A DNA stretch of 64,000 nt, taken from positions 1,160,037 through 1,224,036 of the forward strand of contig NZ_KQ034007.1 in NCBI RefSeq assembly GCF_000970755.1. The letters are read 5' to 3'. The position numbers and the translations under genes are program-made. This document shows positions 26,168 to 35,282 of the stretch, in pieces (the first letter of the stretch is position 1; the number at the start of each line of letters is the position of its first letter). Under the pieces are notes generated by a model. It ran no database searches and was not told where the DNA came from. It was given only the letters and a program-made list of their open reading frames with translations. This DNA is from Lactobacillus kimbladii (GTDB lineage: Bacteria; Bacillota; Bacilli; Lactobacillales; Lactobacillaceae).

Positions 26168-27178
26168 CTACTCCCCACCTACTTCGTCTTGAAAGTGGAA
26201 CGTCTTCCAGCAAGTACATCTTACCCAGTGACCAGGCTCAACTTCATGCATTACCGGATCCTCTTCGTGCGCACTGGCAGGAATCCATGGAATTCTAGCA
26301 GCAAATCTGTCGCCTTTTCTAGGCATATTTTGCAATGAAGGGACTGTTCCTTGAATAACGTGTAAATCTTCTTCTTCGTCTTCTGATTGAGGCATTGAAT
26401 TTAACAAGGAGCGAGTGTATGGATGCAGTGGATGCTCAAAAATAGTTTTTACATCGGCTTTTTCTACTATTTGTCCACCATACATAACTGCAACTTGATC
26501 AGCAGTTTCAGCAACTACACCTAAATCGTGTGTAATTAAAATAATACCAGATTGTGATTGTCTTTGAATATCTTCAAGCAAGTCCAAAATTTGAGCTTGA
26601 ATAGTAACATCCAAAGCAGTAGTTGGCTCATCTGCAATGATAATTTCGGGTTTACATGCAATTGCCATAGCAATTACGACCCTCTGCCTTAATCCTCCTG
26701 ACAATTCAAAAGGATACATTTCAAAAGTTTCTTCTGGCTTTGGCATTCCTACTTGATTGAATAATTCAAGTACTCTATCATGACGCTCTTTTTCGCTCAT
26801 ATCCGTATGATAATAAAGCGTTTCAGCTACCTGATCGCCAACACGCATCAGCGGGTTTAAGCTGGCTAAAGGATCCTGAAAGATCATACCAATTTTATTT
26901 CCACGTATTTTGTTAAACAAGTTTTCATTCAATCCGACTAAATTTAACTCATTATATAGAATATCACCAGTTACTTTCGTATTTTTATGGTCGTACAAGC
27001 CGATAATACTCGATGCAATTGTACTCTTACCACAACCAGATTCACCTACGATGGATAAAATTTCATTTCGCTTCAACGTTAAATTAATATCATCCGCAGC
27101 ATCATAAAACTTTCCATTTAAACGATATGCAGTATGCAAATGCTGGATATCTAGCAAGAGATCACTTTGTTTTTCCAA
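26168..27178 (-). CDS. oppD: Oligopeptide ABC transporter ATP-binding protein OppD
   Basis: This 336-residue ABC ATPase has Walker A GESGCGKSTIAS, signature LSGGLRQRVVIAMA, Walker B EIIIADEPTTALD and LITHDLGVV. The C-terminal domain has Cys-containing VRCTCWKTF, a pattern of OppD/DppD proteins, some of which carry an iron-sulfur cluster. The start is a TTG at 27178 with GAGAGGGG 9 nt upstream; no in-frame ATG fits. It is the first gene of oppDFBC and has a near-consensus promoter. Confidence 0.94.
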   Translation of the reverse strand: MEKQSDLLLDIQHLHTAYRLNGKFYDAADDINLTLKRNEILSIVGESGCGKSTIASSIIGLYDHKNTKVTGDILYNELNLVGLNENLFNKIRGNKIGMIFQDPLASLNPLMRVGDQVAETLYYHTDMSEKERHDRVLELFNQVGMPKPEETFEMYPFELSGGLRQRVVIAMAIACKPEIIIADEPTTALDVTIQAQILDLLEDIQRQSQSGIILITHDLGVVAETADQVAVMYGGQIVEKADVKTIFEHPLHPYTRSLLNSMPQSEDEEEDLHVIQGTVPSLQNMPRKGDRFAARIPWIPASAHEEDPVMHEVEPGHWVRCTCWKTFHFQDEVGGE

Positions 27179-27246
27179 AGGTCATTTCCCCTCTCAAATC
27201 TTCAATGAATTTATTAAAGATATTTAATAAATTTATTTAATTTCTA

Positions 27247-27275
27247 ATTATAACCGTGAAACATTTTGTATGCAA
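27247..27275 (-). promoter_or_regulatory. oppDFBC promoter
   Basis: On the minus strand: -35 TTGCAT, 17-bp spacer, -10 TATAAT (perfect). It lies about 70 nt before the TTG start of oppD and after the acpP stop. I see no CodY-like box with certainty. Confidence 0.75.
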
Positions 27276-27297
27276 ATTAATAATGAATATTTTTTAA

Positions 27298-27540
27298 TTA
27301 TTTTTGGTGATCCGCTACATAATTAACTGCATCACCGACTGTTTTAATTTTTTCTGCATCTTCATCAGAAATCTCGGCGCCGAATTCATCTTCTAGTTGT
27401 AAAATGAATTCCACTAAGTCAATGGAATCAGCGTCCAAATCACTTTTGAAATCAGTTTCATCAGTTATCTTTTCTTTATCAACTTCAAAATTATCAGCTA
27501 GTATATCTCGAATTTTAGTAAAAATTTCTTCTTTACTCAT
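27298..27540 (-). CDS. acpP: Acyl carrier protein
   Basis: This 80-residue ACP carries the phosphopantetheine attachment Ser in DADSIDLVEFI. It is acidic, has the usual four-helix length, and carries acyl chains in fatty acid and phospholipid synthesis. The ATG at 27540 follows AAGGAG; the longer frame overlaps plsX and is rejected. It follows plsX, its partner in phospholipid synthesis. In Bacillus acpP leads into rnc; here the opp cluster lies between them. Confidence 0.96.
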   Translation of the reverse strand: MSKEEIFTKIRDILADNFEVDKEKITDETDFKSDLDADSIDLVEFILQLEDEFGAEISDEDAEKIKTVGDAVNYVADHQK

Positions 27541-27544
27541 GTCT

Positions 27545-28549
27545 TTACTCCTTATTTTCAACTGCAAATTCTGCTTTAAAATTATCAATTATTTTTTCCT
27601 GTAAAATTTTATCAATTTGTTTAATCGTAAAATAAACAGCACGTTGACCTGATCGACCATGTGTTTTGACTACGGGAGCATTGACTCCGAGTAAAACTGC
27701 ACCACCATATTTATCAACATCAAATTTTGAAACTAACCCTTTTAATGCTTTTTTTATCATTAATGCGCCTAATTTAACAAAAGGACCGTTATTAAGCAAG
27801 CTTTCCTTCAAAAGATGTATCAAAACACTGGAGGTTCCTTCAATATTTTTTAAAACCGCATTACCAGTAAAACCGTCTGTGGCAATCACATCAGCTTTAC
27901 CATCTAATAATTCATTTCCTTCAATATTACCTATAAAATTAACTTTGCTTTCCAATAACAATTGGTAGGCTTTTTGATGAACATCATCACCCTTATCACT
28001 TTCGGACCCATTATTAAGCAAACCAACCCGTGGATTTTTAATTCCCCGCACTTTTTCTGCATAATACGAAGCCATTTTAGCCCAAGCAAGTAGATATTCC
28101 GGTTTACTTTTGGCATTCGCACCAACATCAATCATATTAAATCCATCATCTGAATTTTTTACCGGGAGAGTTGGCATGAAGCCAGGACGAGCTACTCCTT
28201 TAATGCGTCCTATAATAAATATACCACAAGCTAAGATAGCTCCTGTATTACCTAACGAAAAAAGTGCATCTGCTTTGCCCTGCTTCACATATTGTGCTGC
28301 CACGACAAGTGATGAATCTTTTTTAGATCTAATCGCCTTAACTGGCTCATCTTCATCCAAAATAATTTCAGAAGTATTAACCACTTCTATGTGACTGCTA
28401 TCACTACCCAATAATTCTTTTATTCTTTTTTGGTCACCAAAAAGTATGAATTTTGTTTTCGATAACTCTTTTTTGGCCCGTAATACTGCTTGAATAATTG
28501 CCTCAGGCGCATTTTCTCCACCCATAGCATCAATAGCAATAGTTCTCAT
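27545..28549 (-). CDS. plsX: Phosphate acyltransferase PlsX
   Basis: This 334-residue PlsX makes acyl-phosphate from acyl-ACP, the first step of phosphatidic acid synthesis in Gram-positives. The start TIAIDAMGGENAPEAI and the central FMPTLPVK...MIDVGANAKSKPEYL are family signatures. It lies 16 nt after recG and 4 nt before acpP. Confidence 0.97.
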   Translation of the reverse strand: MRTIAIDAMGGENAPEAIIQAVLRAKKELSKTKFILFGDQKRIKELLGSDSSHIEVVNTSEIILDEDEPVKAIRSKKDSSLVVAAQYVKQGKADALFSLGNTGAILACGIFIIGRIKGVARPGFMPTLPVKNSDDGFNMIDVGANAKSKPEYLLAWAKMASYYAEKVRGIKNPRVGLLNNGSESDKGDDVHQKAYQLLLESKVNFIGNIEGNELLDGKADVIATDGFTGNAVLKNIEGTSSVLIHLLKESLLNNGPFVKLGALMIKKALKGLVSKFDVDKYGGAVLLGVNAPVVKTHGRSGQRAVYFTIKQIDKILQEKIIDNFKAEFAVENKE

Positions 28550-28565
28550 TGTATCCTCAACCTTA

Positions 28566-30602
28566 CTATGTTCTCTTTTGCTGTAATTGTTTATATTCTA
28601 ACACTTCTTTTAAAGTTTTATTTTCTGATTTTTGCAGGAGAGGATCATCTTTGATTAATTTTCTGGCCTCTTTTTGTGCTACTACCATAGTTTCGTAGTT
28701 ATTAACTACATCACCAACTTGAAATTCGGGTAAACCAGATTGAGCCTTACCAAAAAGATCTCCTTCTCCCCGCATCTTTAGATCTTCTTCAGCTAACTTA
28801 AAACCGTCTGTTGTTGATGAAACGATTTTCATACGGGCTTTACCCGCCTGCGTATTAGGATCAGCCAAAAATATGCAATAACTCTGAGTTTTTCCTCTGC
28901 CTATTCGCCCTCTTAACTGGTGAAGTTGACTAATTCCAAAGCGATCAGCATTATAAATCACCATCATATTAGCATTAGCCACATCAACTCCAACTTCAAT
29001 AACGCTAGTTGTAACCAAGATATTAATGTTTCCTGCAGCAAATTCAGCCATTATCTCATCCTTTTTATTACCAGGCATTTGACCGTGAAGTAATACTACT
29101 TTTTCATCAGGAAAATCATGACTTAATTTTGCATAAAGCTGTTCTGCATTTTTTAAATCTAATGCCTCTGATTCCGTAATCAAAGGAGTAACAGCGTAAA
29201 TTTGATATCCTTGCGCCAGCTGCTGCCGCATCAATTGATAGACTTGATCCATTTGCGTACTAGTTTTCCAGGAAGAAACTATCTTTTTCCTTCCAGCAGG
29301 AAGATGTCGTATCTCTGAAATGGCCATATTGCCATATACAGTCAAAGCCAAAGTTCGGGGGATAGGCGTTGCGGTCATGGCTAAAATATCGGGCAAGTTT
29401 CCCTTATTGACCAGAGATTGCCGCTGATTGACACCAAATCTGTGTTGTTCATCGATAATCACCAAACCCAAGTTTTTAAAAATAACAGTGGCTTGGATAA
29501 GAGCATGGGTACCAATCACAACATTAATAGTGCCATCAGCAAGCTCCATGTTAATTTCTCTACGCTCCATGCTTTTAGTCGAGCCAGTCAATAAAGCACA
29601 ACGAACGCCTAAAGGCCTGAGTAATTCATCAATCTTTTTAAAATGTTGACTAGCCAAAATTTCAGTAGGAACCATGAGGGCAGCTTGATAACCAGCGGTT
29701 ACTGCTGCAAAAAGTGCATAGACCGCCACAATCGTTTTCCCAGAACCGACATCTCCCTGCAACAAACGGTGCATTTGTATTTTAGAAAACATATCAGCAA
29801 AAATTTCATTAATAACATTTTTCTGGTCAGTTGATAATTCAAAAGGCAAAGACCTAGTTAATTTAGCGACTGCACTTAAATCATACTTTTTGGCAAAACC
29901 CTTATTTCGAGGATTAACTTCAGTTAGTTGGGCAAGCTCAGTTTGAAAAATAAAAAATTCCCTAAAAATAGCACTTCTTTTGGCAACTTGTGACTCAGTA
30001 GCATTTTTAGGATGATGCATTTTTTGTATAATATCAGTTTCATTAAGCAAATGATATTTTTTCCTAATTGAAATTGGCACAACATCATCAACACCAGTTA
30101 AGTAGTCAGCTAAAGCCAAATTAATTATATCAATCAACTTTTTCTGCTTTATGTGACGGTTCACAGAATAAATGGGAGCCATGCCACTATCATTTTCTTT
30201 GGCAGCAATAAATTTAAAACCCGCTAAGCTTTGTCTTGAAATATTGTATTTGCCATAAATTGCAACTTCTTTGCCAACCTCAATTTTTTCTTTCAGCCAC
30301 GGCTGATTAAAAAAATTGACCATGACTACATCATGGTCAATTCTCAATTTAAAACTAAGTCTGCTCTTTTTGTAGCCAAATCTGCTTACAAAAGCTTCAG
30401 TAGCCACAATTCCTTTTAACATTACCTTTTGACCATCCATGATCTGGTCAAGAGGAATCGTTTGCAGTTCATCATAACGAAACGGAAAGTAATATAACAA
30501 ATCATAAATGCTATAAATTCCCAGGCCTCCCAGTGCAGCAGCCGTTTTAATTCCAACCCCTTTTAAGTCGCTAACAGGTGCAAATAATTTTTGGGCAATC
30601 AT
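28566..30602 (-). CDS. recG: ATP-dependent DNA helicase RecG
   Basis: This 678-residue helicase has an N-terminal wedge/OB domain (about 1-170). The helicase domain follows, with Walker A GDVGSGKTIVA, DEQHRFGVNQR (motif II), ATPIPRTLALT and the C-terminal motif VI stretch HQLRGRIGRGKTQSY. It rewinds and reverses stalled replication forks. It starts 2 nt after the fakA stop. Confidence 0.97.
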   Translation of the reverse strand: MIAQKLFAPVSDLKGVGIKTAAALGGLGIYSIYDLLYYFPFRYDELQTIPLDQIMDGQKVMLKGIVATEAFVSRFGYKKSRLSFKLRIDHDVVMVNFFNQPWLKEKIEVGKEVAIYGKYNISRQSLAGFKFIAAKENDSGMAPIYSVNRHIKQKKLIDIINLALADYLTGVDDVVPISIRKKYHLLNETDIIQKMHHPKNATESQVAKRSAIFREFFIFQTELAQLTEVNPRNKGFAKKYDLSAVAKLTRSLPFELSTDQKNVINEIFADMFSKIQMHRLLQGDVGSGKTIVAVYALFAAVTAGYQAALMVPTEILASQHFKKIDELLRPLGVRCALLTGSTKSMERREINMELADGTINVVIGTHALIQATVIFKNLGLVIIDEQHRFGVNQRQSLVNKGNLPDILAMTATPIPRTLALTVYGNMAISEIRHLPAGRKKIVSSWKTSTQMDQVYQLMRQQLAQGYQIYAVTPLITESEALDLKNAEQLYAKLSHDFPDEKVVLLHGQMPGNKKDEIMAEFAAGNINILVTTSVIEVGVDVANANMMVIYNADRFGISQLHQLRGRIGRGKTQSYCIFLADPNTQAGKARMKIVSSTTDGFKLAEEDLKMRGEGDLFGKAQSGLPEFQVGDVVNNYETMVVAQKEARKLIKDDPLLQKSENKTLKEVLEYKQLQQKRT

Positions 30603-30604
30603 AA

Positions 30605-32263
30605 TTACTCAACAGAAATCAAAAAATTGTATACAGGTTGGCCACCGTCATGAATCTCAAATTCAAGGTCATCATGCTTTTCTTTAACCGCTTCAACCAA
30701 TTCTTGGGCTTCTTTTTTATTTGAGTCACGACCATATATTACTGTAATAATTTCTGAGTCCTCATCAAGCATCTTTTCTACCATAGATGAAGCTGTAGTA
30801 ATTAAGTCAGTATTTGCAATCTTTATATCACCATCAACTATTCCCAAATAATCATCCTGATGAATTTCAACTTCATTAATTGTCGTATCACGGTTAGCTT
30901 TGGTAACTTCACCAGAAACTACTGTATCAAGAGCGTCAGTCATATTGGCAACATTGTCTTCAAGGGAATCATCAGCATCAAATGAAAGCATTGCTGTTAA
31001 ACCTTGCGCAATTGTCTTGGTAGGAACAATTCCAACTGGAATATCACTTACTTCAGCTGCTTGTTTTGCTGCCATAATAATATTACCGTTGTTAGGCATC
31101 ACTATTGCCTTCTTGGCACCTGATTTTTTAATTGAATCAATAATGTCTTGTGTAGAAGGATTCATAGTTTGACCACCAGAAATAATGCGGTTAACACCTT
31201 CACTTTCAAACAATTTACGAATACCATTACCTGAAGCCACAGCAATAACAGCAAAATCAACGTTTTCTTGGTTTTCCTCACTATTATTTACAATTGTTTC
31301 ATGTTGAATTCGCATATTGTCAATTTTAATTTTTCCTAATTGTCCAAATTGACTGCCATACGCAAAAATAGCTCCTGGATGTTCAGTATGAATATGAACT
31401 TTTGCCACTTCTTCATCTGAAACAGCTAAAAGTGAATCACCCAATTGAGACAAATGTTCTCTAAATTCATCTAAATTGAAAGTTTTCTTATGGGGAACAT
31501 CAGCAGTTAAGTCAACCATAATTTCAGTACAGTAGCCATTAGCAATATCCTGCGTTGAAAGTTGTGATTGTACTGACTGGTGGTGCATCGCATTAATCAT
31601 TTCATCCATTTCACCTTCATCAGGTTGATAGCGGTCAGCAAATTCTTCACCTAAAAGGCCTTCTAAAAAGCCCTCATATATAAAGAGTAATCCTTGCCCA
31701 CCTGAATCAACTACGCCTACTTGTTTTAAAACAGGCAATAAGTCTGGTGTAGTCTTCAGCGCCTTTTTTGCACCTTCAACAATGGCTTTCATAACTTCTT
31801 CAACATCATCGGTTTCATTGGCCTTATTGGCACCATCTTGCGCGCCAATCCGAGCAACAGTCAAAATAGTTCCTTCAACTGGCTTCATTACAGCTTTGTA
31901 AGCTGTTGCAACCCCATTTGAAAAAGCATTGGCCAATTCTTGTGCATTAAGAGTTTTCATGCCTTGAGTTGCCTTATAAACTCCTCTAAAGAGCTGAGAA
32001 GAGATTACCCCACTATTACCGCGAGCACCCATCAACATCCCTTTAGCAAGACTTTCTGTCAAATCGCCAACACTATTACTAGTATTTTGGGCAACAGCTT
32101 TAGCACCACTTTCAATAGTTAAATTCATATTTGTTCCAGTGTCTCCATCAGGAACAGGGAAAACGTTCAAAGAGTTAATAAACTCAGCGTTGCGACCAAG
32201 TCTGTGCGTTGCAACGCGAACCATATCTCTAAATTTTTTACTGTCTATTTCCTTTAAAACCAA
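30605..32263 (-). CDS. fakA: Fatty acid kinase catalytic subunit-like protein (YloV/FakA)
   Basis: This 552-residue protein has an N-terminal DhaL kinase domain (about 1-205) with NVFPVPDGDTGTNMNLT and GARGNSGVISSQLF. A middle domain and the C-terminal FakA/DAK1-2-like domain (about 330-550) follow. In Staphylococcus FakA phosphorylates fatty acids held by FakB proteins, feeding PlsX-dependent phospholipid synthesis. The nearby plsX and acpP fit that role. The fakB partner is not in the window. Confidence 0.92.
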   Translation of the reverse strand: MVLKEIDSKKFRDMVRVATHRLGRNAEFINSLNVFPVPDGDTGTNMNLTIESGAKAVAQNTSNSVGDLTESLAKGMLMGARGNSGVISSQLFRGVYKATQGMKTLNAQELANAFSNGVATAYKAVMKPVEGTILTVARIGAQDGANKANETDDVEEVMKAIVEGAKKALKTTPDLLPVLKQVGVVDSGGQGLLFIYEGFLEGLLGEEFADRYQPDEGEMDEMINAMHHQSVQSQLSTQDIANGYCTEIMVDLTADVPHKKTFNLDEFREHLSQLGDSLLAVSDEEVAKVHIHTEHPGAIFAYGSQFGQLGKIKIDNMRIQHETIVNNSEENQENVDFAVIAVASGNGIRKLFESEGVNRIISGGQTMNPSTQDIIDSIKKSGAKKAIVMPNNGNIIMAAKQAAEVSDIPVGIVPTKTIAQGLTAMLSFDADDSLEDNVANMTDALDTVVSGEVTKANRDTTINEVEIHQDDYLGIVDGDIKIANTDLITTASSMVEKMLDEDSEIITVIYGRDSNKKEAQELVEAVKEKHDDLEFEIHDGGQPVYNFLISVE

Positions 32264-32284
32264 TATTTCTAACCTCCGCTTGAG

Positions 32285-32647
32285 TTATTCATCAAGCACT
32301 TTAACACTTTGAACGATGACATTAACAGCTTTAGTTTCAATTCCAAGTTGATTTTTCAAATTGAATTTAACACTATCTTGTACGTTGCGACTTACTTCAG
32401 ATATTTTTAAACCATAGCCGACTATTATATAAACATCAACCGTAATCCTATTATCCTCAGATTTAACAACAACACCGCGTTTATAATTTGCTCGATTTAA
32501 TATTCCATCGAAGCCATCACGGATAGCATTTTTAGATGCCATGCCGACAACGCCGTAGTTAGATGTAGCTGCGCTACCAACAACAGTTGCAATCACTCCA
32601 TTTGAAATATCAATCAAACCATTTTTTGTTTTGATTTTTACAGCCAT
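32285..32647 (-). CDS. Asp23/Gls24 family protein (YloU-like)
   Basis: This 120-residue Asp23-domain protein has the family core VVGMASKNAIRDGFDGILNR and IVGYGLKISEVSRNVQDSV. Such proteins associate with membrane-anchored partners in cell envelope stress; in Firmicutes yloU precedes yloV, as here. The ribosome binding site is GGAGG. It is the first gene of the yloU-fakA-recG-plsX-acpP series and diverges from rpmB. Confidence 0.92.
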   Translation of the reverse strand: MAVKIKTKNGLIDISNGVIATVVGSAATSNYGVVGMASKNAIRDGFDGILNRANYKRGVVVKSEDNRITVDVYIIVGYGLKISEVSRNVQDSVKFNLKNQLGIETKAVNVIVQSVKVLDE

Positions 32648-32743
32648 GTTTACCTCCGTATCATTGTTCTCATATTATGAATCTATTTTATCATAGTAAT
32701 CAAGTTTAAATACAAAAATCCCTTCCTAAAAATACTTTTGCAG

Positions 32744-32772
32744 TTGCAATGAACTTAAACTTATGCTATCTT
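32744..32772 (+). promoter_or_regulatory. rpmB promoter
   Basis: -35 TTGCAA (32744-32749), 17-bp spacer, extended -10 TGC-TATCTT (32767-32772). The gene starts at 32810 after a strong AAAGGAGG. Confidence 0.65.
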
Positions 32773-32809
32773 AATTTAGTATGAAAACACAATAAAGGAG
32801 GTTTAGCAA

Positions 32810-32995
32810 ATGGCAAAAGATTATATCACTGGCAAAAAGACCACTTTTGGTAATACACGTTCACACTCACTGAATTCATCACGTCGTGCGTGGAAGCCAA
32901 ACCTTCAAAAAGTTCGTATTCTTGTTGATGGCAAACCAAAGCGCGTATGGGTTTCAACTAAGACATTAAAATCTGGTAAAGTTACCCGTGCCTAA
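32810..32995 (+). CDS. rpmB: 50S ribosomal protein L28
   Basis: This 61-residue L28 starts [20 protein letters not shown] and has [10 protein letters not shown] and [13 protein letters not shown]. Length is normal for Firmicutes. It is a one-gene unit with its own promoter and terminator, divergent from yloU and convergent with thiN. Confidence 0.96.
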   Translation: MAKDYITGKKTTFGNTRSHSLNSSRRAWKPNLQKVRILVDGKPKRVWVSTKTLKSGKVTRA

Positions 32996-33015
32996 CGTAA
33001 ATAATAAAGTTTTAA

Positions 33016-33044
33016 AAAAGCAGAAGTTTTCTTCTGCTTTTTTA
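33016..33044. terminator. Bidirectional terminator between rpmB and thiN
   Basis: A 10-bp stem AAAGCAGAAG/CTTCTGCTTT with loop TTTT is flanked by A- and T-runs, so it can work for both convergent genes. Confidence 0.9.
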
Positions 33045-33734
33045 TTATTTTATATTTTGAAAGCGATTAACATCCCTAGATTGAATAACGGCTACTACAC
33101 CTTTTTCAAATGATAAACCAAACTGATTTACATTAAGTAAGAATTCATTCGAACTAAATGAAATAGGATTAACCCCGTTAAAATCATTTAAATTATATTT
33201 AGCTCCAGCTATTTTTAAATTTTTAACTGCCGTTAACGGTATTACTCCAAAATATTTATAAGTCGATAATTTTTTAATCACATGGTGTCCGCAATTGTAA
33301 AATCTAATTGAATTTTGTTGGTCTATAAGTTCAATTTTCTCAGCAAACTGGTTAAATTCAGGTTTGAGAACCATAAATAAATTAGATAAAAAGTGATCTA
33401 AGCGTCCTCCAGTCGCTCCAAAAAGGGTTAAATAAGAAACATGATAATCTATAAACGCACATCTAATAGCCATTTCGGTATCCGTCAAATCTTTTTCTGG
33501 TATCGAATACCTGATATCTCTGACATTTTGTTCAATTAATCTTAATTCATTTTTTTGTAATGAATCAAAATCTCCTTCAGCGACATCAATTTTCATGCCC
33601 ATTTCTTTTAAAAGTAAAGCTCCACGATCAACGCCGATTATTAAATCACCGCTTTTTTTGGCTGTTAAAAGTTGCTGGTTAAGATCCTTCGGCCATAATT
33701 GTTTAGGAGCGCCTGACAACGCCCAGGCCTTCAT
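33045..33734 (-). CDS. thiN: Thiamine pyrophosphokinase
   Basis: This 229-residue enzyme converts thiamine to thiamine diphosphate. It has the N-terminal catalytic domain with IIGVDRGALLL, VAEGDFDSLQ and KDLTDTEMAIR, then LFGATGGRLDHFLSN, and a C-terminal thiamine-binding beta domain. It overlaps rpe by 4 nt, in the common rsgA-rpe-thiN order. Confidence 0.94.
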   Translation of the reverse strand: MKAWALSGAPKQLWPKDLNQQLLTAKKSGDLIIGVDRGALLLKEMGMKIDVAEGDFDSLQKNELRLIEQNVRDIRYSIPEKDLTDTEMAIRCAFIDYHVSYLTLFGATGGRLDHFLSNLFMVLKPEFNQFAEKIELIDQQNSIRFYNCGHHVIKKLSTYKYFGVIPLTAVKNLKIAGAKYNLNDFNGVNPISFSSNEFLLNVNQFGLSFEKGVVAVIQSRDVNRFQNIK

Positions 33735-34378
33735 TGTAGTATGCCTCTCAATTCTGCAATCTGTTTTTCTACGCTATTTTGACAAAAGAGATATGATCCA
33801 GCTACAAAAATTTCTGCTCCCGCATCCTTAGCTTTTTTAGCAATTTGACCGTTAATTCCGCCATCAACTTCAATTGGAACTTTTCCTTTGACTAATCTTG
33901 AAGCTTCCTTGATTCTAGAAAGAGATTCAGGAATAAATTTTTGTCCACCAAAACCCGGAAAAACAGTCATCAGCAAAATCTGATCTATTTTAGAAATAAA
34001 TTTAGAAAGTACAGAAACGGGAGTATCAGGATTAAGAACCACTCCGGCTTTAACATGATTTTCTTTTAAATAGTCCAACCAGTAATTTAGTTTTTCTTCA
34101 GTCATTGCCTCATAATGAAGCAACATAATTTGAGCTCCCGCTTTAGTGAATGCTGGTACCAAGTCATCAGGGTTATTGCTCATCAAATGGATCTCAGCCT
34201 CACTAGTAGGAAAAGTTTTTTTGAAATCTGAAACAAGTTGTGGACCAAAAGATAAATTAGCTACAAAATGCCCATCCATGATATCGATGTGGAACCTTTT
34301 TATGCCTGCATTCACTGCTGTCTGAATATCTTTTTCTAAATTTAAATTATTAATATTTAATATTGATGGTGCTATCAA
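33731..34378 (-). CDS. rpe: Ribulose-phosphate 3-epimerase
   Basis: This 215-residue TIM barrel has IAPSILNIN at the start, metal ligands in HIDIMDGHFV and MLLHYEA, and the phosphate-binding VDGGING. It interconverts ribulose-5-phosphate and xylulose-5-phosphate. It lies between rsgA and thiN, in an operon with stp-pknB. Confidence 0.95.
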   Translation of the reverse strand: MIAPSILNINNLNLEKDIQTAVNAGIKRFHIDIMDGHFVANLSFGPQLVSDFKKTFPTSEAEIHLMSNNPDDLVPAFTKAGAQIMLLHYEAMTEEKLNYWLDYLKENHVKAGVVLNPDTPVSVLSKFISKIDQILLMTVFPGFGGQKFIPESLSRIKEASRLVKGKVPIEVDGGINGQIAKKAKDAGAEIFVAGSYLFCQNSVEKQIAELRGILQ

Positions 34379-34388
34379 TGTTATCTCC

Positions 34389-35282
34389 TTACTTTAAATA
34401 TTCTGGTAATTTGCCATTTTCTATTTCTTTGCGCAATAATAAATAATTATCATAGCGACTTTTGGATATTTTACCTTTCTTAATTAGTGCTTTTACTTCA
34501 CATTTAGGCTCATTAAGATGTTGGCAACCGCGGAACTTGCAATATTTACTTGCTCTCTTAAATTCAATGAAATAATTACGTAATTCATTTATTTTGATCG
34601 GTGTTAAATCAATTGCAGAAAACCCAGGCGTATCTGCAAGATAACCTTTACCTAAATGAAAGAGGTTCACTGTTCTAGTGGTGTGCTTGCCCCGATTTAA
34701 AGAATTTGAGATAACCCCAGTTTCTTGATTCAAGCCATTTTTAAGCGAGTTAATTAAAGTAGATTTGCCCGCCCCAGATTGACCAGCTAAAGTCCATATT
34801 TGTTCGGAACCAATGTCATTAGGTAAATTACTGGCAACTTCTTTTTGGCTATAATAGACCTTATAGCCTATTTCCTGATAATACTGCAAAGTTTCTTCAA
34901 TTTTAGTTAATTCCAGTCTGTTTGTTAAATCCGTTTTTGATAAAAAAATACTTACAGGAACGCCTTTCCAAGAAAAGAAAGTCAAAAAGCGATCCAATAA
35001 TTGTAGCGAAAAGTCTGGTTGGACTGCAGACATTACGAGTAAAATCTGAGTAACATTAGCAAGGGCAGGACGGCCAATCAGGTTTTTACGAGGCAAAACT
35101 GCAACCAAGTAACTTGTGCCTTGATCATCAATTTGTATTTTAACGTGATCACCAACAACAGGCTTTAAATTATTTTTACGGAAAACCCCTCTGGCACGGG
35201 TTCTTATAATATCAGTGCTTGTTTGAACATCATAATAGCCTGCAATCAGACCAATGACAATTCCTTGATCTTCTTTAATCAT
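34389..35282 (-). CDS. rsgA: Ribosome small subunit-dependent GTPase RsgA
   Basis: This 297-residue protein has an N-terminal OB domain and a circularly permuted GTPase domain (G4 LSKTDL before G1 [14 protein letters not shown], then [10 protein letters not shown]). A zinc domain with [16 protein letters not shown] follows. It checks late 30S assembly. The ATG at 35282 (MIKEDQG) overlaps the pknB stop by 8 nt and follows GAAGG; the 5-residue longer frame is unlikely. Confidence 0.95.
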   Translation of the reverse strand: MIKEDQGIVIGLIAGYYDVQTSTDIIRTRARGVFRKNNLKPVVGDHVKIQIDDQGTSYLVAVLPRKNLIGRPALANVTQILLVMSAVQPDFSLQLLDRFLTFFSWKGVPVSIFLSKTDLTNRLELTKIEETLQYYQEIGYKVYYSQKEVASNLPNDIGSEQIWTLAGQSGAGKSTLINSLKNGLNQETGVISNSLNRGKHTTRTVNLFHLGKGYLADTPGFSAIDLTPIKINELRNYFIEFKRASKYCKFRGCQHLNEPKCEVKALIKKGKISKSRYDNYLLLRKEIENGKLPEYLK

